From an uncultured Oscillibacter sp. (GTDB taxonomy: Bacteria > Bacillota > Clostridia > Oscillospirales > Oscillospiraceae), in contig CATNDJ010000007.1 of assembly GCA_950097265.1 (NCBI GenBank), forward strand, positions 20,908-84,907: 64,000 nucleotides of DNA. Direction: 5' to 3'. Position 1 is the stretch's first letter. The number at the start of each line of letters is the position of its first letter. Positions 1 to 7,683 of the stretch are shown one piece after another. Position numbers and translations under genes: made by a program. The notes below the pieces were generated by a model. The model ran no database searches. It saw nothing but the letters and a program-made list of their open reading frames with translations, and had not been told where the DNA came from.

Positions 1-698
1 TTCAGAAAGTCCTGCTGGGTCTGCATCCGGCCGATGTCCTGGGAGGCGTAGCCCTCCCGGAAGCGGACCACCTTCAGCGCCTCGGCTCCGTTCAGGTGCC
101 GCATGCCCTTGGAGAAGTGGATGGAGAGATCCTGATAGGGGTCCTCATAGTCCATGTCGACGGGGATGTAGAAGTCCACGCCGCCGATGGCGTCCACCAG
201 GGCCTGGAAAGCCTTCAGGTCCACCAGCACCGTGTAATCCACCGGGATGCCCAGTTGGTCCGAAACCGTGTCCGCCAGCAGCTCCATGCCCCCGGCGTTG
301 TAGGCGAAGTTGATTTTGTGGTTTTTCCCCTGGATATAGGCCTTGGTGTCCCGGGGGATGCTGACGCCGTAAATGTAGCCGTTGGGCGAGTCCAGGGCCA
401 CCAGGATGTTCGTGTCCGTGCCGCCGTTGTCGTCGTCCCGCCCGGAGATCAGGATGGTGTAGAAATAGGGCTTGCGCTCGTAGTGGGAGCGCAGGGCCTC
501 CGCCTCCTCGTCGGAGAGGTCCTCGGAGATGACGGGACCGTTGACCCGCTGGATCATGACGGAGTCGTCGGCGGTCTTCTGGTCCGGGGCCCGGAAGTAG
601 ACCCGGACGACGGCGTAGCACAGACCGATGAGGATGAACAGCAGCAACAGGGTTACGAGCCAGGGACTGCGCTTCCGGCGGCGAAGTCTGGATGCCAT
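1..698 (-). CDS. LytR-CpsA-Psr (LCP) family cell-wall ligase-like protein, C-terminus truncated by window edge
   Basis: Minus-strand translation MASRLRRRKRSPWLVTLLLLLFILIGLCYAVV...YFYTILISGRDDDNGGTDTNILVALDSPNGYIYGVSIPRDTKAYI...INFAYNAGGMELLADTVSDQLGIPVDYTVLVDLKAFQALVDAIGGVDFYIP; N-terminal TM and LCP motifs; RBS AGGAGG upstream of 698. Confidence 0.9.
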   Translation of the reverse strand, partial: MASRLRRRKRSPWLVTLLLLFILIGLCYAVVRVYFRAPDQKTADDSVMIQRVNGPVISEDLSDEEAEALRSHYERKPYFYTILISGRDDDNGGTDTNILVALDSPNGYIYGVSIPRDTKAYIQGKNHKINFAYNAGGMELLADTVSDQLGIPVDYTVLVDLKAFQALVDAIGGVDFYIPVDMDYEDPYQDLSIHFSKGMRHLNGAEALKVVRFREGYASQDIGRMQTQQDFL

Positions 699-827
699 GG
701 GAAACCTCCTGTGCGCCCCCGTGAGGCGCTTATTGTCTAAAGTAGGCGCGGGGCGGGCCCGTCCAAAACCGGGCGTCCGACGGTGCGTCTGCTTCATTAT
801 AAGGCGGCCCCCGGAAAAAGACAAGAG

Positions 828-856
828 AAAAAATAGCGGCATCGCCGCTATTTTTT
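828..856. terminator. bidirectional intrinsic terminator
   Basis: AAAAAATAGCGGC-atc-GCCGCTATTTTTT perfect 13-bp stem with A/T tracts. Confidence 0.8.
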
Positions 857-917
857 CTGTCAAAATTTCGCCGTTTCTGTCATTTCTTACAAGGGATTTA
901 AAATATTTTCAGAAAGT

Positions 918-1247
918 TTACAACTTGGACAAATTCTCTCCACTCTTTTCCTGCTCCGCCGGCTTTTCCGCCGCCGGAGGAGCCGCCGTCAGAGTTTCCA
1001 GCAGGGTCTTGATGTCCGCCAGCAGCTGGTTTTGATAGGACAGGGCGCAGCGGATATAGTGCATCGCCGGCTCCGGCGCGGGGGAAGAGGGCGAGTCCTC
1101 CAGGGGGTGGGGCCAGCGGCGGACCTCCGGTTCCGTATAAACGGGCGTGCCCTCCCCGCCCCGGGCCGGGGACCGGGAGACGGGTACGGTCCGGGCGGCC
1201 CGCCCGCCCGCCGGGGTCCGGGGCCGTCCGTGTTGACGATTTGCCAT
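918..1247 (-). CDS. small hypothetical protein (109 aa)
   Basis: ORF with strong RBS (AAGGAGGAACCCCTT-ATG) and a downstream terminator. Confidence 0.6.
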   Translation of the reverse strand: MANRQHGRPRTPAGGRAARTVPVSRSPARGGEGTPVYTEPEVRRWPHPLEDSPSSPAPEPAMHYIRCALSYQNQLLADIKTLLETLTAAPPAAEKPAEQEKSGENLSKL

Positions 1248-1271
1248 AAGGGGTTCCTCCTTCCGCCGGCG

Positions 1272-1520
1272 TCAGCCGCCGCGGTATTTTTTGCGGGTGG
1301 CGATACCGCCCCGGATGTGCCGCTGGGCCTTGTTCACGTCCAGCACTTCCTTGACCTGCAGGTACAGCGGGCGGTTGAACAGGGGCAGCCGCTCGGAGAT
1401 GTCCTTATGCACCGTGGACTTACTGATGCCGAACCTCTGGGCGGCGGCCCGGACCGTGGACCGGTTCTCTATAATGTAAAGAGCCAGGCGCTCCGCCCGC
1501 TCCTCCATGTTTCCCTTCAA
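1272..1520 (-). CDS. spoIIID: stage III sporulation transcriptional regulator SpoIIID (probable TTG start)
   Basis: MKGNMEERAERLALYIIENRSTVRAAAQRFGISKSTVHKDISERLPLFNRPLYLQVKEVLDVNKAQRHIRGGIATRKKYRGG; matches the remembered SpoIIID pattern (VSKSTVHKD-ERLP, IRHLRGG.AT..KY). Confidence 0.9.
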   Translation of the reverse strand: MKGNMEERAERLALYIIENRSTVRAAAQRFGISKSTVHKDISERLPLFNRPLYLQVKEVLDVNKAQRHIRGGIATRKKYRGG

Positions 1521-1590
1521 AACATCCTCACTCCCTGCCTCTTGTTGGTCCATCCTATGCGCCGCGCCGCCGGGAAATGCGAAAAACTTC

Positions 1591-1621
1591 TTGACATGGA
1601 GTGGGCTCCACGTGTTATGCT
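1591..1621 (+). promoter_or_regulatory. MerR-type promoter/operator: TTGACA-N19-TATGCT with dyad TGGAG-TGGG-CTCCA in the spacer
   Basis: 19-bp spacer with central inverted repeat, directly upstream of the aldo/keto reductase. Confidence 0.65.
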
Positions 1622-1659
1622 GGAGGACGGACAAGTGAGAGAACAAGGAGGTACATGAC

Positions 1660-2808
1660 ATGCAATATCGTACGCTGGGCCGCACCGGCCTCCGGGTGGG
1701 CGAAATCGGCGTGGGCTGCGAGGGCTTTCTGGAAAAGACCCCGGAGCAGGTGAGGGAATGGCTGGACGTGTGCGAGGCGGCGGGGGTCAACTGCATCGAC
1801 CTTTACGCGCCCAATCCGGACTTCCGCTCCAGCCTGGGGCGGGCCCTCCGGGGACGGCGGGAACAGTTCGTCCTCCAGGCCCACCTGTGCTCCGTTTGGA
1901 AGGACGGGCAGTACAAGCGGACCCGGGACATCGCCGAGGTTCGGGAGGGCTTTGAAGACCAGCTCCGGCGGCTGGGGACGGACCGCGTGGAGATCGGCAT
2001 GGTCCACTACGTGGACTCCCTGGCGGACTGGGAGGAGGTCAAAAACGGCCCCGTGATGGCGTACGCCCTGGAGCTGAAGGCGGCGGGAACCATCGGCTGC
2101 GTGGGCCTCTCCAGCCACAATCCCCAGGCGGCTCTGGCGGCGGTGGAGAGCGGCCTTGTGGACGTGCTGATGTTCAGCGTGAACCCCTGCTACGACCTCC
2201 AGCCCGCCAGCGAGGACGTGGAGGAGCTCTGGGCCCCCAAGAACTACGCCGCCCCCCTTTTGAACATGGACCCGGAGCGGCAGAGGCTGTATGAGACCTG
2301 CCAGCGCCTGGGGGTGGGCGTTACCGTCATGAAGGCTTTTGGCGGCGGAGACCTGCTCAGCGATTCCCTCTCTCCGGCGGGGAAGGCCCTGACGGCCTTC
2401 CAGTGCCTCCAGTACGCCCTGGACCGGCCCGGCGTTGGCTGCGTCATGTCCGGGGCCCGGAGCCTGGAGGATTTGAAACAGAGCATCGCCTTCGAGGAGG
2501 CCCCGCCGGAGGAGCGGGACTACGCCGCCGCCCTGGCGGCCCTGCCCAAGATCAGCTGGAAGGGTCACTGCATGTACTGCGGCCACTGCGCCCCCTGCCC
2601 CCAGGGCGTCTCCGTGGCGGACGTGACGAAATTTTTGAACCTCTCCCTGGCTCAGAGAAGCGTCCCCGAGACTGTGCGGGAGCACTACGCCGCCCTGCCT
2701 CACGGGGCGGGAGAGTGCGTCCAATGCGGGGCCTGTGAGGCGCGCTGCCCCTTCGCCGTGCCCATCCGGGAGAACATGCGTAAGGCGGCGGAGCTGTTTG
2801 GGAGGTGA
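1660..2808 (+). CDS. aldo/keto reductase with C-terminal 4Fe-4S ferredoxin-like domain
   Basis: MQYRTLGRTGLRVGEIGVG...; C-terminal CMYCGHCAPCPQG and CVQCGACEARCPF cysteine clusters. Confidence 0.9.
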   Translation: MQYRTLGRTGLRVGEIGVGCEGFLEKTPEQVREWLDVCEAAGVNCIDLYAPNPDFRSSLGRALRGRREQFVLQAHLCSVWKDGQYKRTRDIAEVREGFEDQLRRLGTDRVEIGMVHYVDSLADWEEVKNGPVMAYALELKAAGTIGCVGLSSHNPQAALAAVESGLVDVLMFSVNPCYDLQPASEDVEELWAPKNYAAPLLNMDPERQRLYETCQRLGVGVTVMKAFGGGDLLSDSLSPAGKALTAFQCLQYALDRPGVGCVMSGARSLEDLKQSIAFEEAPPEERDYAAALAALPKISWKGHCMYCGHCAPCPQGVSVADVTKFLNLSLAQRSVPETVREHYAALPHGAGECVQCGACEARCPFAVPIRENMRKAAELFGR

Positions 2809-2812
2809 GGGT

Positions 2813-3238
2813 ATGAGCCGTATTCGCACGGTTTTGGTTCTGGACGGCCAGGGCGGCGGCGTGGGAAGCCAGCTGGTGAAACAGCTGAAGCCCCGGCTGC
2901 CCGGGGACTGCCGTCTGCTGTGCGTGGGGACCAACGTGGCGGCCACCGCCGCCATGCTGAAGGCCGGGGCCGTTCAGGGGGCCACGGGGGAGAACGCCGT
3001 GGTGTATAACGCTGCCCGGGCGGACCTGATTCTGGGCCCCATCGGCATGGTGCTGGCCAACGGCATCCTGGGGGAGGTGTCCCCCGCCATGGCCGCCGCC
3101 GTCTCCGGGTCCGGGGCGGTAAAGATTCTCATTCCCTCCTCCTCTTGCGGCGTGCGCGTGGCGGGAGCGGAGGAGCTCCGCCTGGAGGAGTATCTTCGCC
3201 GGGCCGTGGAGCTGGCGGCAGGGGAGCTGGAGCTGTGA
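2813..3238 (+). CDS. DUF3842 family protein
   Basis: MSRIRTVLVLDGQGGGVGSQLVKQLKPRLPGDCRLLCVGTNVAATAAMLKAGA..ATGENAVVYN, DUF3842-like; follows the reductase closely. Confidence 0.75.
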   Translation: MSRIRTVLVLDGQGGGVGSQLVKQLKPRLPGDCRLLCVGTNVAATAAMLKAGAVQGATGENAVVYNAARADLILGPIGMVLANGILGEVSPAMAAAVSGSGAVKILIPSSSCGVRVAGAEELRLEEYLRRAVELAAGELEL

Positions 3239-4287
3239 GCCGGGACTTTCTGGCCGCCGCCGGGGAGCACTGGGCCCGCTACCCCCTGATGGAGCCCCAG
3301 GATTTCGCTAAGCTGGCCTATCAGAGCGAGTTCGGCCCGGCCCACATGGCGCAGAGCCCGGATAAGGTCCTGGCGGCCCTGCTGGCGGAGCGGAAGGAGG
3401 CGGGGCCGGAGCCCCTGCCCCCGGAGCCCATCGGGAACGGCCTCTGCCGCCTCCACATCACCGGGGCTCTCTCCACGCTATGGGAGCTGCCGATGATTGG
3501 GCGGATGTTCCGGCGGACCATGGCTTTGACGGAGGGCACGGCGGCGGGACTCTCGAAGAAGCTGGAGGCCCTGGCCTCCCTCCCGGTCCCGGGCATGGGG
3601 GAATATCTGGAGCTCTGGCGGCGGGAGGGCTGCCCGCCGGTGCGGCACAGCGAGACCTACCGGAGGGCCTACAACCCCCATTACCGGGTGCTGCGGGCGG
3701 ACTGCGCCTGCTTCCTCCCGGCGCTGATTCCCCTGGAGAAGCTGGCCCGGGAGGACGGGCCCGCCGTCATCGCCGTGGACGGACGGTGCGGCAGCGGCAA
3801 GTCGGGCTTTGCCGGTCTGGCGGCGGGCGTGCTGGCCCGGGCGGCGAATCTGGTCCATATGGACGATTTTTACCTGGCGCCGGAGCGGCGGGGGGCGGAC
3901 TGGATGGAGGTCCCCGCCGGGAACATGGACCTGGAACGCTTCCGGGAGGAGGTTCTGCGCCTCGCCCGGGCGGGCCGCCTGGAGGCGTACCGTCCCTATG
4001 ACTGCCGGGCGGGCCGCCTGGGGGAGCCGGTGGAGCTGGACGGAAGCTCCCTGACCATCATAGAGGGCACCTACTCTCAGCACCCGTCTCTGAAGAAATA
4101 CTACGACTTAAAAGTTTTCCTCACCTGTGAGCGGGAGGAGCAGACCCGCCGCCTCCGGGCCCGGGAGGGGGACTACTACCCCACCTTCGACCGGGTGTGG
4201 CGGACTTTGGAGGAGCGGTATTTCGCCGCCTGCGGCACGGAGGAGGGGTCGGACCTGGCGGTGGACACCACCGGATTTTTCCATTGA
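3235..4287 (+). CDS. uridine kinase-like P-loop NTPase with an additional N-terminal domain
   Basis: GTG start overlapping the preceding stop (GTGA); Walker A VDGRCGSGKSGFAG, HMDDFYL, IIEGTYSQHP. Confidence 0.8.
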   Translation: MSRDFLAAAGEHWARYPLMEPQDFAKLAYQSEFGPAHMAQSPDKVLAALLAERKEAGPEPLPPEPIGNGLCRLHITGALSTLWELPMIGRMFRRTMALTEGTAAGLSKKLEALASLPVPGMGEYLELWRREGCPPVRHSETYRRAYNPHYRVLRADCACFLPALIPLEKLAREDGPAVIAVDGRCGSGKSGFAGLAAGVLARAANLVHMDDFYLAPERRGADWMEVPAGNMDLERFREEVLRLARAGRLEAYRPYDCRAGRLGEPVELDGSSLTIIEGTYSQHPSLKKYYDLKVFLTCEREEQTRRLRAREGDYYPTFDRVWRTLEERYFAACGTEEGSDLAVDTTGFFH

Positions 4288-4296
4288 AAAAGGGAC

Positions 4297-4326
4297 TTGG
4301 CAAACGCCAAGCCCCTGTGGTATACT
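4297..4326 (+). promoter_or_regulatory. sigma-A-like promoter TTGGCA-N18-TATACT
   Basis: hexamers with 18-bp spacing upstream of the ECF-S gene. Confidence 0.55.
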
Positions 4327-4403
4327 TTACAGGAAGCAACCCGCCGTCAGGAAGGCGGCGGACTGTCAGAAGACGGAAAAACTTATTTGAAGGAGTTTTT
4401 CCC

Positions 4404-4979
4404 ATGAACGAAACCAAGACCCAAAGACCCGCGAAGAACCTGGCCGCAGCCGCCATGCTCATGGCCGTGGGCTTCATCCTGCCCTTCTTCACCGGGCAGA
4501 TCCCCCAGATTGGAAGCATGCTCTGCCCCATGCACCTGCCGGTCCTGCTGTGCGGCCTCCTCTGCGGCTGGAAGTACGGCCTGGCCGTGGGCTTCGTCCT
4601 GCCGCTGCTGCGCAGCGTCACCCTGGGGATGCCCCCCATGTTTCCCACCGCCATCGCCATGGCCTTCGAGCTGGCGGCCTACGGCTTCCTGGCGGGCTTC
4701 CTCTACGCCCGGTCCCGCTGGCAGTGCGTCATTGCCCTTTACCGCTGCCTGATCGCCGCGATGCTGGGCGGGCGGCTGGTCTGGGCCCTTGTCCGGATCA
4801 TTCTTTCCGGCGTGTCCGGCCAGGCGTTCACCTGGCAGATGTTCCTTTCCGGCGCGTTTCTGACCGCCATTCCGGGCATTATCTTACAGCTGGTCTTTAT
4901 CCCCGCAGTGATGGTGGCCCTGGACCGGACCGGACTGGTCCGCTTCCGCCGGAGCGGGGAGACGGTTCAGGCGGTTTGA
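4404..4979 (+). CDS. ECF transporter S component-like membrane protein
   Basis: MNETKTQRPAKNLAAAAMLMAVGFILPFFTGQIPQIGSMLCPMHLPVLLCGLLCGWKYGLAVGFVLPLLRS, multi-TM, typical of ECF-S families. Confidence 0.8.
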   Translation: MNETKTQRPAKNLAAAAMLMAVGFILPFFTGQIPQIGSMLCPMHLPVLLCGLLCGWKYGLAVGFVLPLLRSVTLGMPPMFPTAIAMAFELAAYGFLAGFLYARSRWQCVIALYRCLIAAMLGGRLVWALVRIILSGVSGQAFTWQMFLSGAFLTAIPGIILQLVFIPAVMVALDRTGLVRFRRSGETVQAV

Positions 4980-4980
4980 G

Positions 4981-6363
4981 TCAGCGGGTCAGGAAGACCT
5001 CGCTGAGCAGCGCTTCCGCCTCGTCCAGCCGTTCCGGGTTCAGCCCCGCGTAGTTCACCACCAGCGTGTGGTCATAGGCGGGGTTGGGAACGGCGGCGTA
5101 TTCCGACAAAAAGCCTAGGCGCACCCCCAGGCCCTCCGCCCGACGGCGGAGGGCCTCGTCGTCTTCCTCCGTGTTCAGCCGGAGGAGGAAGTGAAGCCCC
5201 GCCCCCCGGTCGGTGAGGGAGGCGGCGAAGGGACAGAGGGCGAAGCGCTCCAGTACCGCCTCCCGCCGGAGGCGGTATTTTTTTCGGGTACGGGAGAGGT
5301 GCTGCTCATACCATCCGCCGCCCAGGAAACGGGCCAGGACCTGCTGTTCCAGGGTGGGGACGGTGGAGGCGTAAAAGCCCAGCTCCCGGCGGCAGCGCTC
5401 CAGCAGCCTGGGCGGAAGGACCATGAAGCCCACCCGCATGGAGGGGGAAATGGTCTGAGAGAAGGTGTTCATGTAGACCACCCGTCCCCGGGCGTCGATG
5501 CTTTGAAGGGTGGGTATGGGCCGCCCGGTGAAGCGGAACTCGCTGTCGTAGTCGTCTTCGATGATGATTCCATCCGCCTCCTCCGCCCAGCGGAGGAGGG
5601 CCTGGCGGCGGGCAATGGGGGTGACGATGCCCGTGGGGTAGTGGTGGGCCGGGGAGAGGTGGGCCGCCGTGGCCCCGGAGGCGTAGAGGGCCTCCGGATC
5701 CATGCCCTGGCCGTCCAGGGGGATAGGGCGGCAGGCCGCGCCCCACTTGCCGTAGACCTGGCGGATTTTGGGATAGCCCGGGTCCTCCAGGGCGATGACC
5801 GCTTCCCGGCCCAGGAGCTGGGCCAGGAGCAGGTACAGGTATTCCGCCCCCGCCCCCACTACGATCTGTTCCGGGGACACCGTCATGCCCTTGAAGTCCC
5901 GGAGGTCCCGGGCGATGGCCTCCCGCAGGACGGGGAGGCCCTGGTGAGGCGCGGGAGCCATGTGGCCCCCCTCGGAGAGAACCTGCCGGGTGAGCCGGGC
6001 CCAGAGGGCGGAGGGGAAGAAGGAGGGGTCCGCCTGGCCGCTCTTCAGGTCCAGCCGCCAGGAGCGGGGGGGCTCCTCCGCCGGGACGGGAGCTCCCTCC
6101 GGGGCCGCCGCCAGGCGGCGGTCCACCGGGGAGACGAAAAAGCCCAGCCGGGGCCGGGCGTCCACATAGCCCTCCGCCTCTAGCTGCTGGTAAGCGCCCT
6201 CCACGGTGACCACGGACACCCGCAGGTGCTCCGCCAGGGCCCGCTTGGAGGGCAGACGCTCCCACGCGGCCAGGGTCCCATTTAAAATGTCGTCCCGCAG
6301 GCGGCGGTAGAGGTACTCGTACAGCGGCAGACCCTCCCGGGCCTCTAAGTCATAGGTCAGCAT
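4981..6363 (-). CDS. MocR/PdxR-type regulator (GntR HTH fused to class-I aminotransferase fold)
   Basis: MLTYDLEAREGLPLYEYLYRRLRDDILNGTL..LPSKRALAEHLRVSVVTVEGAYQQLEAEGYV plus DYDSEFRF aminotransferase motif. Confidence 0.92.
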   Translation of the reverse strand: MLTYDLEAREGLPLYEYLYRRLRDDILNGTLAAWERLPSKRALAEHLRVSVVTVEGAYQQLEAEGYVDARPRLGFFVSPVDRRLAAAPEGAPVPAEEPPRSWRLDLKSGQADPSFFPSALWARLTRQVLSEGGHMAPAPHQGLPVLREAIARDLRDFKGMTVSPEQIVVGAGAEYLYLLLAQLLGREAVIALEDPGYPKIRQVYGKWGAACRPIPLDGQGMDPEALYASGATAAHLSPAHHYPTGIVTPIARRQALLRWAEEADGIIIEDDYDSEFRFTGRPIPTLQSIDARGRVVYMNTFSQTISPSMRVGFMVLPPRLLERCRRELGFYASTVPTLEQQVLARFLGGGWYEQHLSRTRKKYRLRREAVLERFALCPFAASLTDRGAGLHFLLRLNTEEDDEALRRRAEGLGVRLGFLSEYAAVPNPAYDHTLVVNYAGLNPERLDEAEALLSEVFLTR

Positions 6364-6413
6364 GGCTCCGTCCTCCTCTGGCCTGGTGAAAATTCGGAAT
6401 TGCCGGATTTCTA

Positions 6414-7034
6414 TCATATCACGTTGACGCCGCCGTGGCAATAGAGCTCCCGGGTCCGGCGGGTAAAGGTGTGGCGGGAAAGGCCCAGTTCCTTTCCCGC
6501 CTGGACGGCGCTGATCTCCCCATCCCGCCACCGGCGGGCCACGGCGTCAAAGCGCTCCGGCACCGGCAGGGGCCGCCGCCCGAACCGGACCCCCTTTTCC
6601 CGGGCGGCGGCGATGCCCTCCGCCTGGCGCTGGCGGAGGAACTCCCGTTCCGTCTGGGCCACGTAGCTCAAGAGCTGTAAAACGATGTCCGCCACCAGCG
6701 TCCCCGTCAGGTCCCGGCCCTCCCGGGTGTCCAGCAGGGGCATGTCCAGGACGACGACGGCCACCCGCCGCTCCCGGGTCAGGAGGGCCCACTGGGAGAG
6801 GATTTCGTCATAGTTCCGCCCCAGGCGGTCGATGCTCTTTACCACCAGCACGTCCCCGGGGCGGAGGCGGCTCCCCAGGCGCTGGTACAGGGGCCGCTGG
6901 AAGTCCTTTCCGGACCGCTTTTCCACCACGATGCGGTTCTCTTCCACGCCGAAGCTCCGCAGGGCCGCCACCTGGCGGTCCTCCTTCTGCTCCCGCGTGG
7001 ACACCCGGGCGTAGCCGAATAATCTCTCTGACAT
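6414..7034 (-). CDS. small serine recombinase (resolvase/invertase family)
   Basis: MSERLFGYARVSTREQKEDRQ...VKSIDRLGRNYDEI...ETEREFLRQRQAEGI-type motifs and C-terminal HTH; RBS AGGAGGAACC. Confidence 0.93.
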   Translation of the reverse strand: MSERLFGYARVSTREQKEDRQVAALRSFGVEENRIVVEKRSGKDFQRPLYQRLGSRLRPGDVLVVKSIDRLGRNYDEILSQWALLTRERRVAVVVLDMPLLDTREGRDLTGTLVADIVLQLLSYVAQTEREFLRQRQAEGIAAAREKGVRFGRRPLPVPERFDAVARRWRDGEISAVQAGKELGLSRHTFTRRTRELYCHGGVNVI

Positions 7035-7179
7035 TCCTGGTTCCTCCTCATTTGTAGAATGGCAGAATTGTAAAACAGATTTGCCTTCAATACAGCACCC
7101 GAAGGCGGTTTTATGTTTCCACCCGTGCAACTTTTTAGAAGCGGCTTTGGAAAATTTGGGATAATACACAAAAGGGAGC

Positions 7180-7203
7180 GCTCAGAAGGTATACTTTCTG
7201 AGC
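7180..7203. repeat. dyad element 1 (GCTCAGAAGGTATACTTTCTGAGC), embedded in longer 18-bp-arm palindrome 7170-7213
   Basis: direct inspection; 22/24 identical to 7295-7318. Confidence 0.85.
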
Positions 7204-7244
7204 GCTCCCTTTTGAATCCGTTCACCTATGTTATCGGTTGCGTT

Positions 7245-7271
7245 TTTTCAAAATTAAGCGGGTTTTGAAAA
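7245..7271. repeat. dyad element 2 (TTTTCAAAA-N9-TTTTGAAAA)
   Basis: perfect 9-bp inverted repeat between elements 1 and 3. Confidence 0.6.
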
Positions 7272-7294
7272 CTTTTTCTTCTTTGTGCAAATCT

Positions 7295-7318
7295 GCTCAG
7301 AAAGTATACTTTATGAGC
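7295..7318. repeat. dyad element 3 (GCTCAGAAAGTATACTTTATGAGC)
   Basis: imperfect palindrome, 22/24 identical to element 1; lies just upstream of csrA. Confidence 0.85.
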
Positions 7319-7347
7319 ATCCCGCGGCGGCTAAGGAGGAATGGAAC

Positions 7348-7584
7348 ATGCTGGTGCTGGCTGTCAAGCAAGGGGACTATCTGGTCCTTGGCGAAGACGT
7401 GGTGGTCCAGGTGGCCGAGATTGGAAACGTAATCCGCCTCGCCATCCAGGCCCCGAAAGATATGCCCGTCCTGCGGGGCGGGGTCTACGAGGAAACCTAT
7501 CCCACGCCGCCCTGCGTCGTCCGCCAGCGGCGGAAGCTGGCGGAACGGCAGGAGGAAGACCGCTTCTGGTATCTCAGCAAGTAA
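7348..7584 (+). CDS. csrA: carbon storage regulator CsrA
   Basis: MLVLAVKQGDYLVLGEDVVVQVAEIGNVIRLAIQAPKDMPVLRGGVYEE; RBS AAGGAGGA. Confidence 0.92.
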   Translation: MLVLAVKQGDYLVLGEDVVVQVAEIGNVIRLAIQAPKDMPVLRGGVYEETYPTPPCVVRQRRKLAERQEEDRFWYLSK

Positions 7585-7639
7585 CGGTTTCACTCTCCCG
7601 GCGGTGCGGTACCAACCGCCGGGGGATGAAATATACGGC

Positions 7640-7683
7640 ACGGGTGAAGGATTACCCGTATTATTTAAAGGAGGAACCTAAAA
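7640..7683 (+). promoter_or_regulatory. putative CsrA-binding leader of flagellin mRNA
   Basis: hairpin ACGGGT-GAAGGATT-ACCCGT with GGA in the loop (7649-7651) plus second GGA motif at the Shine-Dalgarno AAAGGAGGAACC. Confidence 0.6.

Noticed and set aside
7170-7213. Long palindrome as a simple intrinsic terminator
   Set aside because: Not firmly excluded, but it lies between divergent genes with no gene ending at it and has a 24-bp core nearly identical to a second palindrome at 7295, so a protein-binding or recombination site is favoured.
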